A stretch of DNA of 64,000 nt from Mytilus californianus (GCF_021869535.1 NW_026262701.1:6711501-6775500); one strand, 5' to 3'; counted from the stretch's first letter, positions 22,414 to 34,046 are shown. Made by a program: numbers and translations. The notes: generated by a model from the sequence alone, not told the origin.

Positions 22414-22575
22414 GGTTACGAGTACAAAGGAATTATAGTTATCTCGTACCATTGTAACTCGTACCAATGTCAACTCGTACCACTACACAAAAACTCGTTC
22501 CAATGCAAACTCGTACCACTGCTAACTCGTACCACGGTAAATTCATACCATTGTAAACTCGTACCAACTTATTTA
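22414..22575 (+). repeat. AACTCGTACCA short tandem array (left arm)
   Basis: About eight spaced copies of (A)ACTCGTACCA with 15-18 bp periodicity, several degenerate. It is the inverse orientation of the array at 27866-27945, and parts pair over longer stretches (CAAACTCGTACCACTGC with GCAGTGGTACGAGTTTG). Confidence 0.85.
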
Positions 22576-23624
22576 AATGCATTCAAAAGGTGTTTAATGA
22601 TGAATATATACTTTAATTTCACTCAATACCTCTTAAGTCTGTAAAATGTATATAATTTGAAATTACAATAACCAATTTGTAGCTAATTTTCCTTGTCTAA
22701 TTGGATAGAGAAAACCGTGGCAGATTGGCTTTGTTGTCTCCCTTGAATAGACTCTTTTTATACGACCGCAAAAATTGAAAATTTTTTGGTCGTATATTGG
22801 TATGACGTTGGCGTCGTCGTCGTCGTCTGGCGTCGTCCGGCGTCGTCCGAAGACACATTGGTTTTCGCACTCTAACTTTAGTTTAAGTGAATGGATCTCC
22901 ATGAAATTTTATCATAAGGTTCAATACCACGAAAGGAAGGTGGGGATTGATTTTGGGGGTTATGGTACCAACAGTTAAGGAATTAGGGGCCAAAAAGGGG
23001 CCAAAAATAAGCATTTTTGTAACTTCCAGACAATAACTTGTGTGTAAGTGTATGGATCTCTCTGACATTGTACCACAAGGTTCCATATCACAAAGGGAAG
23101 GCTGTAATTGATTTTGGGGGTAATTGCCTCAAAATTTTAGGAATTAGGGGCCAAAAAAGGGGCAAAAAACAAGCATTTTTCTAGTTTCAGGACAATAACT
23201 TGTGTGTAAGTGTTTGGATATTTCTGAAATTGTACTACAAGGTTCCATATCACAAAGGGAAAGCTGGAATTGAGTTTGGGGGTAATTGCCCGAAACGTTT
23301 AGGAATTGGGGGCCAAAAAGGGGCCAAAAATAAGCATTTTTCTAGTTTCCAGACAATAACTTGTGTTCAAGTGTATGGATCTCTCTGAAATTGTACTGCA
23401 AGGTACCATACCACAAAGGGAAGGCTGGGATTGAGTTTGGGGGTGATGAATCATAAGGGGGTTCAAAAAATTTGGGGGGGGGGGGGATTTTTTTTTTCCT
23501 TTTCTTTTTCTTTTAAAATTTTCCATTTTGAGTTGGTTATTTCTGATTAATATTTAAAAGCAAATAATAATGATATGGTAGGAGATACACACCAAACAGG
23601 ATGTGTAAATTATTATATAATAAG

Positions 23625-23840
23625 TATTGTGCAATAGCAAGAAATTTTCAATTGCACAGTATTGCACAATTGCAAGAAATCTTCAATTGCACAGTATTGC
23701 GCAATAGCAAGAAATCTTCTATTGCGCAATAGCAAGAAATATCCAATAGCACAATATTGCGCAATAGCAAGAAATTGTCAATTGTACAGTATTGCACAAT
23801 AGCAAGAAATATTCAATTGCACAGTATTGTGCAAAAGAAG
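23625..23840. repeat. Tandem array of about 35-bp units
   Basis: About six units of the form AGTATTGCACAATAGCAAGAAATCTTCAATTGCAC with internal variants. A single copy of the same motif occurs near the right end of A elements (for example about 14548, 20627, 30319 and 56260), so the array amplified a module shared between families. Confidence 0.88.
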
Positions 23841-23894
23841 ATACTTCGTATAAATTGCTTATTTCTTGATCAATTTCAATGGGGTTTTATTCTT

Positions 23895-26800
23895 GAATTC
23901 TTGGGGTTCTTTAATATGCTGAATCTAACCGTGTATTAAGTTTTTGGATTTTGGGCCCCGTTTTTAAATTGGTCCACATTGAGGTCTAAAGGGTCCAAAA
24001 TTTAACTTTGTTTGATTTCATCAAAAATTGAATTATTGGGGTTCTTTGATATGCCGAATCTAACCGTGTATTTAGATTCTTAATTTTTGGTTCCGTTTTC
24101 AAATTGGTCTACATTAAGGTCAAAAGGGTCCAAAATTAAACTTAGTTTGATTTTAACAAAAATTGAATTTTTAGAGTACTTTGATATGCTGAATCTAAAC
24201 ATGTATTTAGATTTTTGATTATGGGCCCAGTTTTCAAGTTGGTCCAAATCGGGGTCCAAAATTAAACTTTGTTTGATTTCAACAAAAATTGAATATATGG
24301 GGTTCTTTGATATGCTGAATCTAACCATGTATTTAGATTTTTGATTTTTGGGCCCCGTTATCAACTTTGTCCACATTGAGGTCAAAAGGGTCCAAAATTA
24401 AACTTTGTTTGATTTCATCAAAAATTGAATTCTTGGGGTTCTTTGATATGCTGAATCTAACCATGTATTTAGATTTTTTATTTGTGGACCCGCTATCAAA
24501 TTGGTTCATATTGAGGTCAAAAAGGTCCAAAATTAAACTTTGTTTGATTTCATCAAAAATTGAATTATTGGGGTTCTTTGATATGCCAAATCTAACCGTG
24601 TATTTAGATTTTTAATTTTGGGTCCCGTTTTTAAATTGGTCTACATTAAGGTCCAAAGGGTCCAAAACTAAACTTAGTTTGATTTTAACAAAAATTGAAT
24701 TCTTGGGGTTCTTTGATATGCTGAATCTAAACATGTGTTTAGATTTTTGATTATGGGCCCAGTTTTCAAGTTGGTCCAAGTTGGGGTCCAAAATTAAACT
24801 TTGATTGATTTCAACAAAAATTGAATATATGGGGTTCTTTGATATGCTGAATCTAAACATGTATTTAGATTTTAGATTTTTGGCCCAGTTTTCAAGTTGG
24901 TCCAAATTGGGGTCCAAAATTAAACTTTGTTTGATTTCAACAAAAATTGAATATATGGGGTTCTTTGATATGCTGAATCTTAACATGTATTTAGATTTTT
25001 GGCCCAGTTTTCAAGTTGGTCCAAATTGGGGTCCAAAATTAAACTTTGTTTGATTTCAACAAAAATTGAATATATGGGGTTCTTTGATATGCTGAATCTT
25101 ACCATGTATTTAGATTTTTTATTTATGGGCCCACTATCAAATTGGTTCATATTGAGGTCAAAAGGGTCCAAAATTAAACTTTGTTTGATTTCATCAAAAA
25201 TTTAATTATTGTGGTTCTTTGATATGCCAAATCTAACCGTGTATTTAGATTTTTAATTTTGGGTCCCGTTTTTTAAATTGGTCTACATTAAGGTCCAAAG
25301 GGTCTAAAATTAAACTTAGTTTGATTTTAACAAAAATTGAATTTTTGGGGTTCTTTGATATGCTGAATCTAAACATGTGTTTAGATTTTTGATTATGGGA
25401 CCAGTTTTCAAGTTGGTCCAAGTTGGGGTCCAAAATTAAACTTTGTTTGATTTCAACAAAAATTGAATATATGGGGTTCTTTGATATGCTGAATCTAAAC
25501 ATGTATTTAGATTTTAGATTTTTGGCCCAGTTTTCAAGTTGGTCCAAATTGGGGTCCAAAATTAAACTTTGTTTGATTTCAACAAAAATTGAATATATGG
25601 GGTTCTTTGATATGCTGAATCTTACCATGTACTTAGATTTTTTATTTTGTGGGCCTGCTATCAAATTGGTTCATATTGAGGTCAAAAGGGTCCAAAATTA
25701 AACTTTGTTTGATTTCATCAAAAATTGAATTATTGGGGTTCTTTGATATGCCAAATCTAACCGTGTTTTTAGATTTTTATTTTTGGGTCCTGTTTTTTAA
25801 ATTGGTCTACATTAAGGTCCAAAGGGTCCAAAATTAAACTTAGTTTGATTTTAACAAAAATTGAATTTTTGGGGTTCTTTGATATGCTGAATCTAAACAT
25901 GTGTTTAGATTTTTGATTATGGGACCAGTTTTCAAGTTGGTCCAAGTTGGGGTCCAAAATTAAACTTTGTTTGATTTCAACAAAAATTGAATATATGGGG
26001 TTCTTTGATATGCTGAATCTAAACATGTATTTAGATTTTAGATTTTTGGCCCAGTTTTCAAGTTGGTCCAAATTGGGGTCCAAAATTAAACTTTGTTTGA
26101 TTTCAACAAAAATTGAATATATGGGGTTCTTTGATATGCTGAATCTTACCATGTACTTAGATTTTTTATTTTGTGGGCCTGCTATCAAATTGGTTCATAT
26201 TGAGGTCAAAAGGGTCCAAAATTAAACTTTGTTTGATTTCATCAAAAATTGAATTATTGGGGTTCTTTGATATGCCAAATCTAACCGTGTTTTTAGATTT
26301 TTATTTTTGGGTCCTGTTTTTTAAATTGGTCTACATTAAGGTCCAAAGGGTCCAAAATTAAACTTAGTTTGATTTTAACAAAAATTGAATTTTTGGGGTT
26401 CTTTGATATGCTGAATCTAAACATGTGTTTAGATTTTTGATTATGGGACCAGTTTTCAAGTTGGTCCAAGTTGGGGTCCAAAATTAAACTTTGTTTGATT
26501 TCAACAAAAATTGAATATATGGGGTTCTTTGATATGCTGAATCTAAACATGTATTTAGATTTTAGATTTTTGGCCCAGTTTTCAAGTTGGTCCAAATTGG
26601 GGTCCAAAATTAAACTTTGTTTGATTTCAACAAAAATTGAATATATGGGGTTCTTTGATATGCTGAATCTTACCATGTACTTAGATTTTTTATTTTGTGG
26701 GCCTGCTATCAAATTGGTTCATATTGAGGTCAAAAGGGTCCAAAATTAAACTTTGTTTGATTTCATCAAAAATTGAATTATTGGGGTTCTTTGATATGCC

Positions 26801-27100
26801 AAATCTAACCGTGTTTTTAGATTTTTATTTTTGGGTCCTGTTTTTTAAATTGGTCTACATTAAGGTCCAAAGGGTCCAAAATTAAACTTAGTTTGATTTT
26901 AACAAAAATTGAATTTTTGGGGTTCTTTGATATGCTGAATCTAAACATGTGTTTAGATTTTTGATTATGGGACCAGTTTTCAAGTTTGTCCAAGTTGGGG
27001 TCCAAAATTAAACTTTGTTTGATTTCAACAAAAATTGAATATATGGGGTTCTTTGATATGCTGAATCTAACCATGTATTTTGATTTTGGACATTGGACCA
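23895..27100. repeat. 130-bp satellite with a 524-bp higher-order repeat
   Basis: About 25 monomers of 120-136 bp, each with GGGGTTCTTTGATATGCTGA, CATGTATTTAGATTTT, AAGTTGGTCCAA and GTCCAAAATTAAACTTTGTT. From about 25213 to 26860, blocks of four monomers repeat with period 524 bp and near identity (for example segments beginning at 25423, 25947 and 26471). Both strands show open frames that recur every 524 bp. These follow from the repetition and are not genes: 524 is not a multiple of three, and the monomers vary in length. Confidence 0.95.
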
Positions 27101-27297
27101 GAATAGGTAAATTAAAAAAATTGAAGTTCTTAGACCACATTCTTTCTGTGTCAGAAACCTATGCTGTGTCAAATATTTAATCACAATCCAAATTCGGAGC
27201 TGTATCAAGCTTGAATGTTGTGTCCATACTTGCCCCAACTGTTCAGGGTTCGACCTCTGCGGTCGTATCAAGCTGCGCCCAGCGAAGCATTTTATTT

Positions 27298-27865
27298 AAA
27301 CTTTTACTGACAACTATTTGATTTAATTTTTAATCATTCCAAATCAGTAACATTGAATAGATTTGGGTATTTTTCTATTGTTTCTAAAAGGAATTTTATT
27401 TAATGAAAGAATTTATTGATTGTGTTTTAAAGGTTTAAAATTGTTTATGACCAACAGTTAGAAAGTATGAAATTTATTTTTATACAATATTCAGCACATT
27501 TCAGCAGAATATGACCATGCTTATATGATTATACAAGTTGATTAGTTAAAGATAAAAAAAAACAAGTTGATTAGTTAATAATCAACCAGGCCAATAATCA
27601 CACAATCAAAGGAATTTAATATATTTATTAGCATGGTAATTAAGAAATTACATTTGTATTTTTGTCTAAGTTTTCATTAAAATCTGGTATAAATTTCAAA
27701 GATATTTTAATTTTTTGTATAAAGCTTTAAAAAAAAAATAATCATAAAACATTCGTATTTTTGTCTAAGTTTTCATTAAAATCTAGTATAAAATTCAAGT
27801 AATTCAACTTTTTTTATTTAGTTTACCAAAAAAAAATCATAAAACTTTCATATTTTTGAATATAT
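27298..27865. other. AT-rich, contains a 90-bp local duplication
   Basis: The segment GTATTTTTGTCTAAGTTTTCATTAAAATCT occurs at about 27656 and again at about 27753 with related flanks. Otherwise low-complexity intronic DNA. Confidence 0.55.
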
Positions 27866-27945
27866 TTTTAATGGTACGAGTTTGCAGTGGTACGAGTTCT
27901 GATTGGTACGACCTCCCAGTGGTACGAGTTTACAATGGTACGAGT
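27866..27945 (-). repeat. TGGTACGAGTT short tandem array (right arm)
   Basis: Five copies of TGGTACGAGTT-like units at 14-17 bp spacing, inverse to the array at 22414-22575. Together they bracket the C element inside the transposase intron. Confidence 0.85.
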
Positions 27946-28028
27946 TAACTTGCTTCTGTACAAAGTATGCATTGCTAATGGAAGTTCATTTAATTATCAA
28001 AAAACTAATGTTTTATAACCTTTTTCAG

Positions 28029-29191
28029 GGCACAAACCCACCATACAGAGACTTAAGTCTACTGCCAATCCCAGCCTATTTTCCTGGACCAAGCAAGAGA
28101 CTGAATCGTCCGCAAAAAGAAAAATCAGGGCAGTTTCCTTCGAAAACAAAAGAACTAAACTTGATGAATATTGTAGTAGAAATCTAGAGGAAAGTTTTGA
28201 TTGTAAAGTTGGTTTTCCTGAAGAAGTAATTCATACTGCAGACAGGATTTATGACTGTCCACCACCAACTGCCGAGCTAATGTTGAGCTTCACAGATGGA
28301 ATTACGCAAACACCATCAATGCCTATATTTTCAGCAGAGAATTTTGAAATGAAGACACGTGACACAGCCATGCATTTTTATACCAGTTTAGAGTTGTATA
28401 CTAAATTTTTATTTGTTTTGAACACACTTGGTCCAACAGCACATTGTTTGAGATACATATATTTTCAAATTGATAGGGTGTCATTTGAAAATCAGTTTTT
28501 TTATGACTTTGATGAAATTGATGCATTATACAACCAACTTTGAACTGTCTAGATTCTAGATTGAAACTAGTGTTAAGAATATTGTGTAAACATGGATTGT
28601 TTTTATGTCTAAACAGTGGCGTGAGGCTAACACTTGGCCATTTAGTGGTTTAGTCAGGTATTTTTCGCCATCCAACTTAGAATTAAAGTTTCCTACAACT
28701 TGGATTATTATTGACAGCACAGAATATCCCGTGATAAAACCTAAAGCTCCTAGAGCTCAGGCAACCTTTTCATCATATAAAAACAGAAACACTGAAAATA
28801 CTTGTATGTTCGACACCTGGTGGTTTAGTCAACTATGTCTCTAATGCATATGTTGGTTGTACCAGTGACTGTGAAATAGTTGAAAGATGTAGAATAGTTC
28901 AATTATGTGATCCAGGTGACAGTGTGATGGCAGACAAAGGTTTAAATGTGCAAGATTTGTTTGCTCACTTTTTTCAAAAAAAGAAACAGAATTAGTTCCA
29001 AAACTCTTATACGGGATAGAAAAGTCTCCAATTAACACGTGCACATAGAGCTAATTATTGGACTTGGCAAAACATACAAAATTCTAATAAATCCTATGAA
29101 TGGAACTGAAACAAAACTTTCATCTGAAATAACATTTAGTTGTTTTATGTTGTGTAATTTTAGAACTTGTATTGTGCCAAAGGATGCATAA
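28029..29191 (+). pseudogene. THAP-type DDE transposase, exon 2 (broken)
   Basis: The acceptor TTTTTCAG precedes a frame that continues the THAP tail (R-L-K-S-T-A-N-P-S-L-F-S-W-T), then HFYTSLELYTKF and an 'FYDFDEIDALYNQL' end with a premature stop at 28541-28543. About 20 codons where a helix-turn-helix is expected are missing. The frame then resumes through a stop as FMSKQWREANTWPF, and gives IIIDSTEYPVIKPKAPRAQ (first catalytic Asp). A frameshift (about 28800) leads to GDSVMADKGLNVQDL (second Asp), and further shifts to HIELIIGLGKTYKI (catalytic Glu) and a final stop at 29189. The D-D-E order and motifs fit DDE_Tnp_4 (PIF/Harbinger, ISL2EU-like) transposases. All three catalytic residues survive, but no full frame does. 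Confidence 0.87.
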
Positions 29192-29241
29192 ATAAAAGTG
29201 ACGCAATGAAGTTTGTTCTGATATATATATATAAATATTAT

Positions 29242-29270
29242 TTACAATTACATGCACATGTAAATTGTAA
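29242..29270. repeat. Short palindrome
   Basis: TTACAATTACATG and CATGTAAATTGTAA pair around CA. It lies 51 bp after the transposase stop, within AT-rich DNA. Confidence 0.7.
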
Positions 29271-29273
29271 TGC

Positions 29274-30060
29274 ATATAAAAATAAGGAGATGTGGTATGA
29301 TATTCAGTGAGTTTATCGAACCAAAGTGCATAAGAAATGGGTTAAGCAGTTACAGGTGTTACTGTCACCATACAATCTCCAACAATTAGAAAAACTTTCA
29401 GAGATCTTACAACTAAGTTTTGTTGTCTCACCTTGACTTTGGTGAATTGTTTAATTTATATCTGTTGATGTAAATATGAAAAAGAAGATGTGGTATGATT
29501 GCCAATGAGACAACTCTCCACAAGAGACCAAATTTAAATGACACAGAAATTAACAGCTATAGGTCACAGTACGGCCTTCAACAATGAGCAAAGCACATAC
29601 TGCACAGTGAGCTATAAAAGGCCCCGAAATGACAATGTAAAACAATTCAAACAAGAAAACTAACGGCCTAATTTATGTACAAAAAATGAACGAATAACAA
29701 ATATGCAACACATAAACAAAGGACAACCACTGAATTACAGGCTCCTGACTTGGGACAGGCACATACATGTACATACAGAATGTGGCGGGGTTAAACATGT
29801 TCGCTGGATCCCAACCCACCCCCAAACCTGGGACAGTGGTGTAACAGTACAATATAAGAGCGAACTATAAAAATCAGTTGAAAGAGGCTTAACTCATCAG
29901 ATGGATAAATACAAATACAAGTGGACGTGGCCGGGTAGTTGTACATCCAAACAACAAAAAGACACTAAGTACAGATCTGAGAGTACTCGCATTTACTGAC
30001 AGCTAGTTCAAAGCCACAAACAACTGATAAAAAAATCTTGCATCTAAGACTAAATTATCA
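29274..30060 (-). mobile_element. Retroelement 3' tails (H1), two in tandem
   Basis: A short tail start at 29274-29400 (AAGGAGATGTGGTATGAT) is followed by a longer copy at 29474-30060 with all H1 landmarks. These include GGCCTTCAACAATGAGCAAA, GGCTCCTGACTTGGGACAGG, GGGACAGTGGTGTAACAG and GAGTACTCGCATTTACTGAC. Confidence 0.75.
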
Positions 30061-30062
30061 AT

Positions 30063-30566
30063 CCGTAAGCTCCCTTTAGAATTTTATAAATTTTAGATTT
30101 TACATTTCTGAGTTATGGGGTTTTATTCATTAAAAAGGGGGGGATTTTCCAGTTTTTGGACAACAACTCAAAAATGCTTTAAGCAGTTCGCATGAAACTT
30201 TGGTGAATTATTTATAGCTATTGATGTAATCTCCCTATTGATTTTCATAAATTTCAAATATGACATTGAGAAGAAATTGAACTTTATTTGTTTATAGTCT
30301 GGCAACAGATTTATTAAGTATTGCGCAACAGCACAGTGTATTGCACAACAGCAAGAAATCTTTAATTGAATATAAATTCAATTCATATAACCGATTTCAA
30401 GTTCTTTGACTACATTTATTCAGAAACTATAATCTGTCAAATATTTAATTACAATCCAAATTCAGACCTGTATCAAGCTTGAATATTGTGTCCATTTTTG
30501 CCCCAACTGTTCAGGTTTGGACCTCTGTGGGTGTATCCAGCTGCGCTCAGCGAATCAGTCTATTAC
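30063..30566 (+). mobile_element. Element A, 3' part only
   Basis: Begins inside a body unit (GTAAGCTCCCTTTAGAATTT) and continues to the right end, with palindrome GCTGCGCTCAGCGAATC (30540-30556). No start hairpin; 5'-truncated. Confidence 0.82.
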
Positions 30567-30592
30567 TTAATTAAGAACTCCTTTTTGTCGAG

Positions 30593-31669
30593 CCTGCGAC
30601 TTTTGTCGCAGAAAGCTCGACATAGGGATAGTGATCCGGCGGCGGCGTTAGCTAACTTCTTAAAAGCTTTATATTTTAGAAGGTGGAAGGTCTGGATGCT
30701 TCATAATTTGTATATGGATGCCTCATGTTACGAAGTTTCTGTCAGTCACATGTCCAATGTCCTTGACCTCATTTTCATGGTTCAGTGACTACTTGAAAAA
30801 AAAGTTAAGATTTTTTGTAATGTTGAATTCTCTCTTATTATAAGTAATAGGATAACTATATTTGGTATGTGCATACCTTGCAAGGTCCTCATGCCCGTCA
30901 GACAGTTTTCACTTGACCTCGACCTCATTTCATGGATCAGTGAACAAGGTTAAGTTTTGGTGGTCAAGTCCATATCTCAGATACTATAAGCAATAGGTCT
31001 AGTATTCGGTGTATGGAAGGACTGTAAGGTGTACATGTCCAACTGGCAGGTGTCATCTGATCTTGACCTCATTTTCATGGTTCAGTGGTTATAGTTAAGT
31101 TTTTGTGTTTTGGTCTGTTTTTCTTATACTGTATGCAATAGGTCTACTATATTTGGTGTACATGGTGTATGGAATGATTGTAAGGTGTACATGTCTAGCT
31201 GGCAGGTGTCATCTGACCTTGACCTCATTTTCACGGTTCAGTGGTCAAAGTTAAGTTTTTGAGTTTTGTCTTTTTTTCTAATACTATATGCAATAGTTCA
31301 ACTATATTTGGTGTATGGAAATATTTTATGATCTATATGTCAGTCACGCAGGTTTTTTTTTACCTTGACCTCATATTCAAGGTTCATTGCTCAGTTTTAA
31401 GTTTTTGTGTTTTGGTCTGTTTTTCTTAAACTATAAGCAATAGGTCAACTATATTTGTTGTATGGAAGAATTGTTAGCTGTACATGCCTGCCTAGCATGG
31501 TTCATCTGACCTTGACCTCATTTTCTTGGTTCATTGGTCAATGTTTAGTTTACTTGGTTAATGTTAAGTTTATGTGACAGTTGTAATAAAGCTTTATATT
31601 TAGGACTATCAACATAATATCAATGATTAGTAAAGAAGGCGAGACATTTCAGCGTGTGCACTCTTGTTT
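30593..31669 (+). mobile_element. Element B, complete copy
   Basis: Start hairpin 30596-30632 (TGTCGAGCCTGCGAC TTTT GTCGCAG...GCTCGACA), then GGCGGCGGCG. The body has the AGCTTTATATTTTAGAAGG lead and about six units with CTGACCTTGACCTCATTTTC. The end has GGCGAGACA (31638-31646) and CAGCGTGTGCACTCTTGTTT. No gene inside. Confidence 0.88.
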
Positions 31670-32285
31670 CATTCATAAATTACTTTATACTTGGAAATAT
31701 AATTTTGCTTGGAGTTATAGTTTCTAAAAAAAGTATTGTCATTGCAAGAGTTGACATGTTGCAATGTACATTTATTCTACATAGTTCTATGGTACCAAAT
31801 CAAAAGTTTATATTAAAGAAAGAAGTCAAAGGTTTCCCATCATAGTTTAGTTACATACATTTTTTTTGTACCTGAGGTCGTTGAATATAGATCATTATAT
31901 AAATAAGGAGATGTGTTATGATTGCCAATGAAACAACTATCATCCATACAATGTACTTACCAGTAACAAACCACATTTGCAAAGTTGAATAAAATACAGT
32001 TGATAACATTTACTTATTACTTAAAAGAAAATGCCAAACTATTTTAAACAGTATTTGACTATAAACATAGATAAAAAAGGTACAAACTGGACATAATGCA
32101 CTAGTTCATAAACAAGTGAGAACAATCGCCTTCATATAGTGCTCAGAATATGACATTCATAAAACTTGTTCAATATCATTAGAGAACTCTAAATCTTAAA
32201 TACTGAAAGCCACCTCTGATAAGTACAATGTACTATGCAAGATAATGATATAACTGGACTAAAAATACACACAACCTGTAATTAA
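31670..32285. other. No gene; includes a retroelement tail scrap
   Basis: A 60-bp H1 scrap at about 31903-31960 (AAGGAGATGTGTTATGATTG). The remaining DNA may be the right part of the compound insertion. The stretch ends near AGCGCTTTCGCGCT (about 32295). Confidence 0.45.
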
Positions 32286-32315
32286 CTGCCTTTACAGCGC
32301 TTTCGCGCTTTGATT

Positions 32316-32935
32316 CAAATACTGTAATAGGTCTTATATATTTGGTGTATGAAATGAGGTAATTTTTACATATCTGTCTGGCCGGTAGTTTCTGTATTTG
32401 ACCTTATTTTCTTGGTTCATTGGTCAATTTTAAGCTTCAGTAGTTTGGTCTTTTTTAAGATACTATAAGTACTAGGTCAAATACATTCACTGTATTGAAC
32501 GTTTGTAATTTGTACATGTCTGTCTGGCATGGTCAGCTGACCTTGACCTCATTATCATGGTTCATGGTTCATTGATCAAGGTTTAGTTTAGTTTTCCTGT
32601 TTAAGTCTGTTTCTTAGATACTATAAGCAATGGGTCAACTATATTTGGTGCATTGAATTATTGTAAGGTGTACATGTCTGTCTGGCATGTATCATCTGAC
32701 CTTGACCTCAGTTTCACAGTTAATATTAAGTTTTCCTGGTTATGTCTGTTTTTAAGATACTCTAACCAATATGTCCATTATGTCAACTATATTTGGCGTA
32801 TGAAATGATTGTAAGGTGTTCATGTCTGTCTGGCAGGGTTTATCTGAATATGACCCTCATTTTCATGTATCATTGATAATATTATGTTTATGTGCCATGG
32901 TAACTCGTTTTAAAAATGTAAAATTTGTCTTTATT
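32316..32935 (+). mobile_element. Element B fragment, right part of the split copy
   Basis: Resumes at AAATACTGTAATAGGTC and shows B units (CTGACCTTGACCTCATTATC, TTGTAAGGTGTACATGTCTG). It decays after TATGTGCCATGG; the terminal GGCGAGACA is not present. Confidence 0.65.
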
Positions 32936-33735
32936 TTCTGAATACCTTGTACCTTGGTGTGGTTAGGGCAAGTTTAAGAATGTGTATATTAACTTTTAAA
33001 TGTGCACTAATATTTTTCCTTTAGAAATTGCTATGAACTAAGGTTTCAATTCCTTCAGGCAAAGTTGACCTTAGATAGATTTGTCTAATATTTTAGATCC
33101 TTTTTGTCGAGCCTTCGACTTTTGTCGAAAAAGCGAGACATAGCAATCCTACATTTCGTTGGCGTCGGCGGCAGCGGCTTCCACAAATATTCACTCTGTG
33201 GTTAAAGTTTTTGAAATTTTAATAACTTTCTTAAACTATCCTGGATTTCTACCAAACTTGGACAGAAGCTTGTTTATGATCATTAGATAGTATCCAGAAG
33301 TAAATTTTGTAAAAAAAAAAATCCTGTTTTTCCGTATTTTACTTATAAATGGACTTAGTTTTTCTGCCAGGAAACATTACATTCACTCTGTGGTTAAAGT
33401 TTTTCAAATTTTAATAACTTTCTCAAACTATCCTGGATTTGTACCAAACTTGGACAGAGGCTTGTTTATGATCATAAGATAGTATCCAGAAGTAAATTTA
33501 AAAAAAAAAAATTCCTGTCTTACTTATTTTACTTATAAATTGACTTAGTTTTTCTGCCAGGAAACATTATATTCACTCTGTGGTTAAAGTTTTTAAAATT
33601 TTAATAACTTTCTTAAACTATCCTGGATTTGTACCAAACATGGACAGAAGTTTGTTTATGATCAAAAGCTAGTATCTAGAAGGAAATTTTTATAAACATT
33701 TTGTACTTGTTTATCCATATTTTACTTATAAATGG

Positions 33736-34046
33736 ACTAATAAATCCCGCTGCAAATGTTTGCACCTGTCCTAAGTCAGGAATCTGATGTACAGTAGTTG
33801 TTGTCTGTTTATGTAGTTCATATGTGTTTCTCGTTTCTCGTTTTTATATAGATTAGACCGTTGGTTTTCCCGTTTGAATGGTTTAACACTAGTAATTTTT
33901 GGGGCCCTTTATAGCTTGCTGTTCGGTGTGAGCCAAGGCTCCGTGTTGAAGGCCGTACCTTGACCTCTAATGGTTTACTTTTATAAATTGTTACTTGGAT
34001 GGAGAGTTGTCTCATTGGCACTCATACCACATCTTCCTATATCTAA
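33736..34046 (+). mobile_element. Retroelement 3' tail (H1), sense orientation
   Basis: Near reverse complement of 383-722, ending ...CATACCACATCTTCCTATAT. Inserted in element D. Confidence 0.8.

Larger units (their letters stand above)
22752..27297 (+). mobile_element. Element C, copy 2, expanded by a satellite array
   Basis: Start hairpin 22760-22795 (ATACGACCGC...GGTCGTAT) and GTCGTCGT run. C body units run 22860-23460 (GGATCTCTCTGAAATTGTAC, GGGGCCAAAAAGGGG), followed by a G-run/T-run at 23475-23500, a 35-bp array (23625-23840) and a 130-bp satellite (23900-27100). The right end has GCGGTCGTAT (27259-27268) and the palindrome GCTGCGCCCAGCGAAGC (27272-27288). Copy 3 (41772-42910) lacks the satellite, so about 3.4 kb was gained here. 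Confidence 0.85.
21902..28028 (+). other. Intron of the THAP transposase, packed with repeats
   Basis: Donor GTAAAA and acceptor TTTTTCAG give a phase-consistent join (...I-H-G-H-K-P-T-I-Q-R-L). The 6.1-kb interval contains two inverted AACTCGTACCA arrays and an element C with a satellite array (22752-27297), indicating that it grew by insertion. Confidence 0.7.
21139..32315 (+). mobile_element. Candidate compound insertion carrying a THAP transposase
   Basis: Defined by B-family sequence that breaks at GTCTGTTTTT|AAAGGCAGTG (left) and resumes after GCGCTTTGATTC (right). The left end TAAAGGCAGT recurs inverted near the right end as ACTGCCTTTA (about 32286), giving a weak terminal inverted repeat. 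Inside lie a broken THAP/DDE transposase gene (21690-29191) and later insertions of C, H, A and B elements. The extent is inference from split-host logic; the true transposon termini and target duplication are not proven. Confidence 0.45.

Noticed and set aside
24080-27271. Many 60-140 codon frames on both strands in the satellite region, recurring every 524 bp
   Set aside because: They track the satellite monomer, overlap on both strands, and have no start context or known motif. They are products of repetition.
29221-29232. TATATATATA run as a promoter TATA box
   Set aside because: Simple AT repeat downstream of a dead transposase; no gene follows in either direction.
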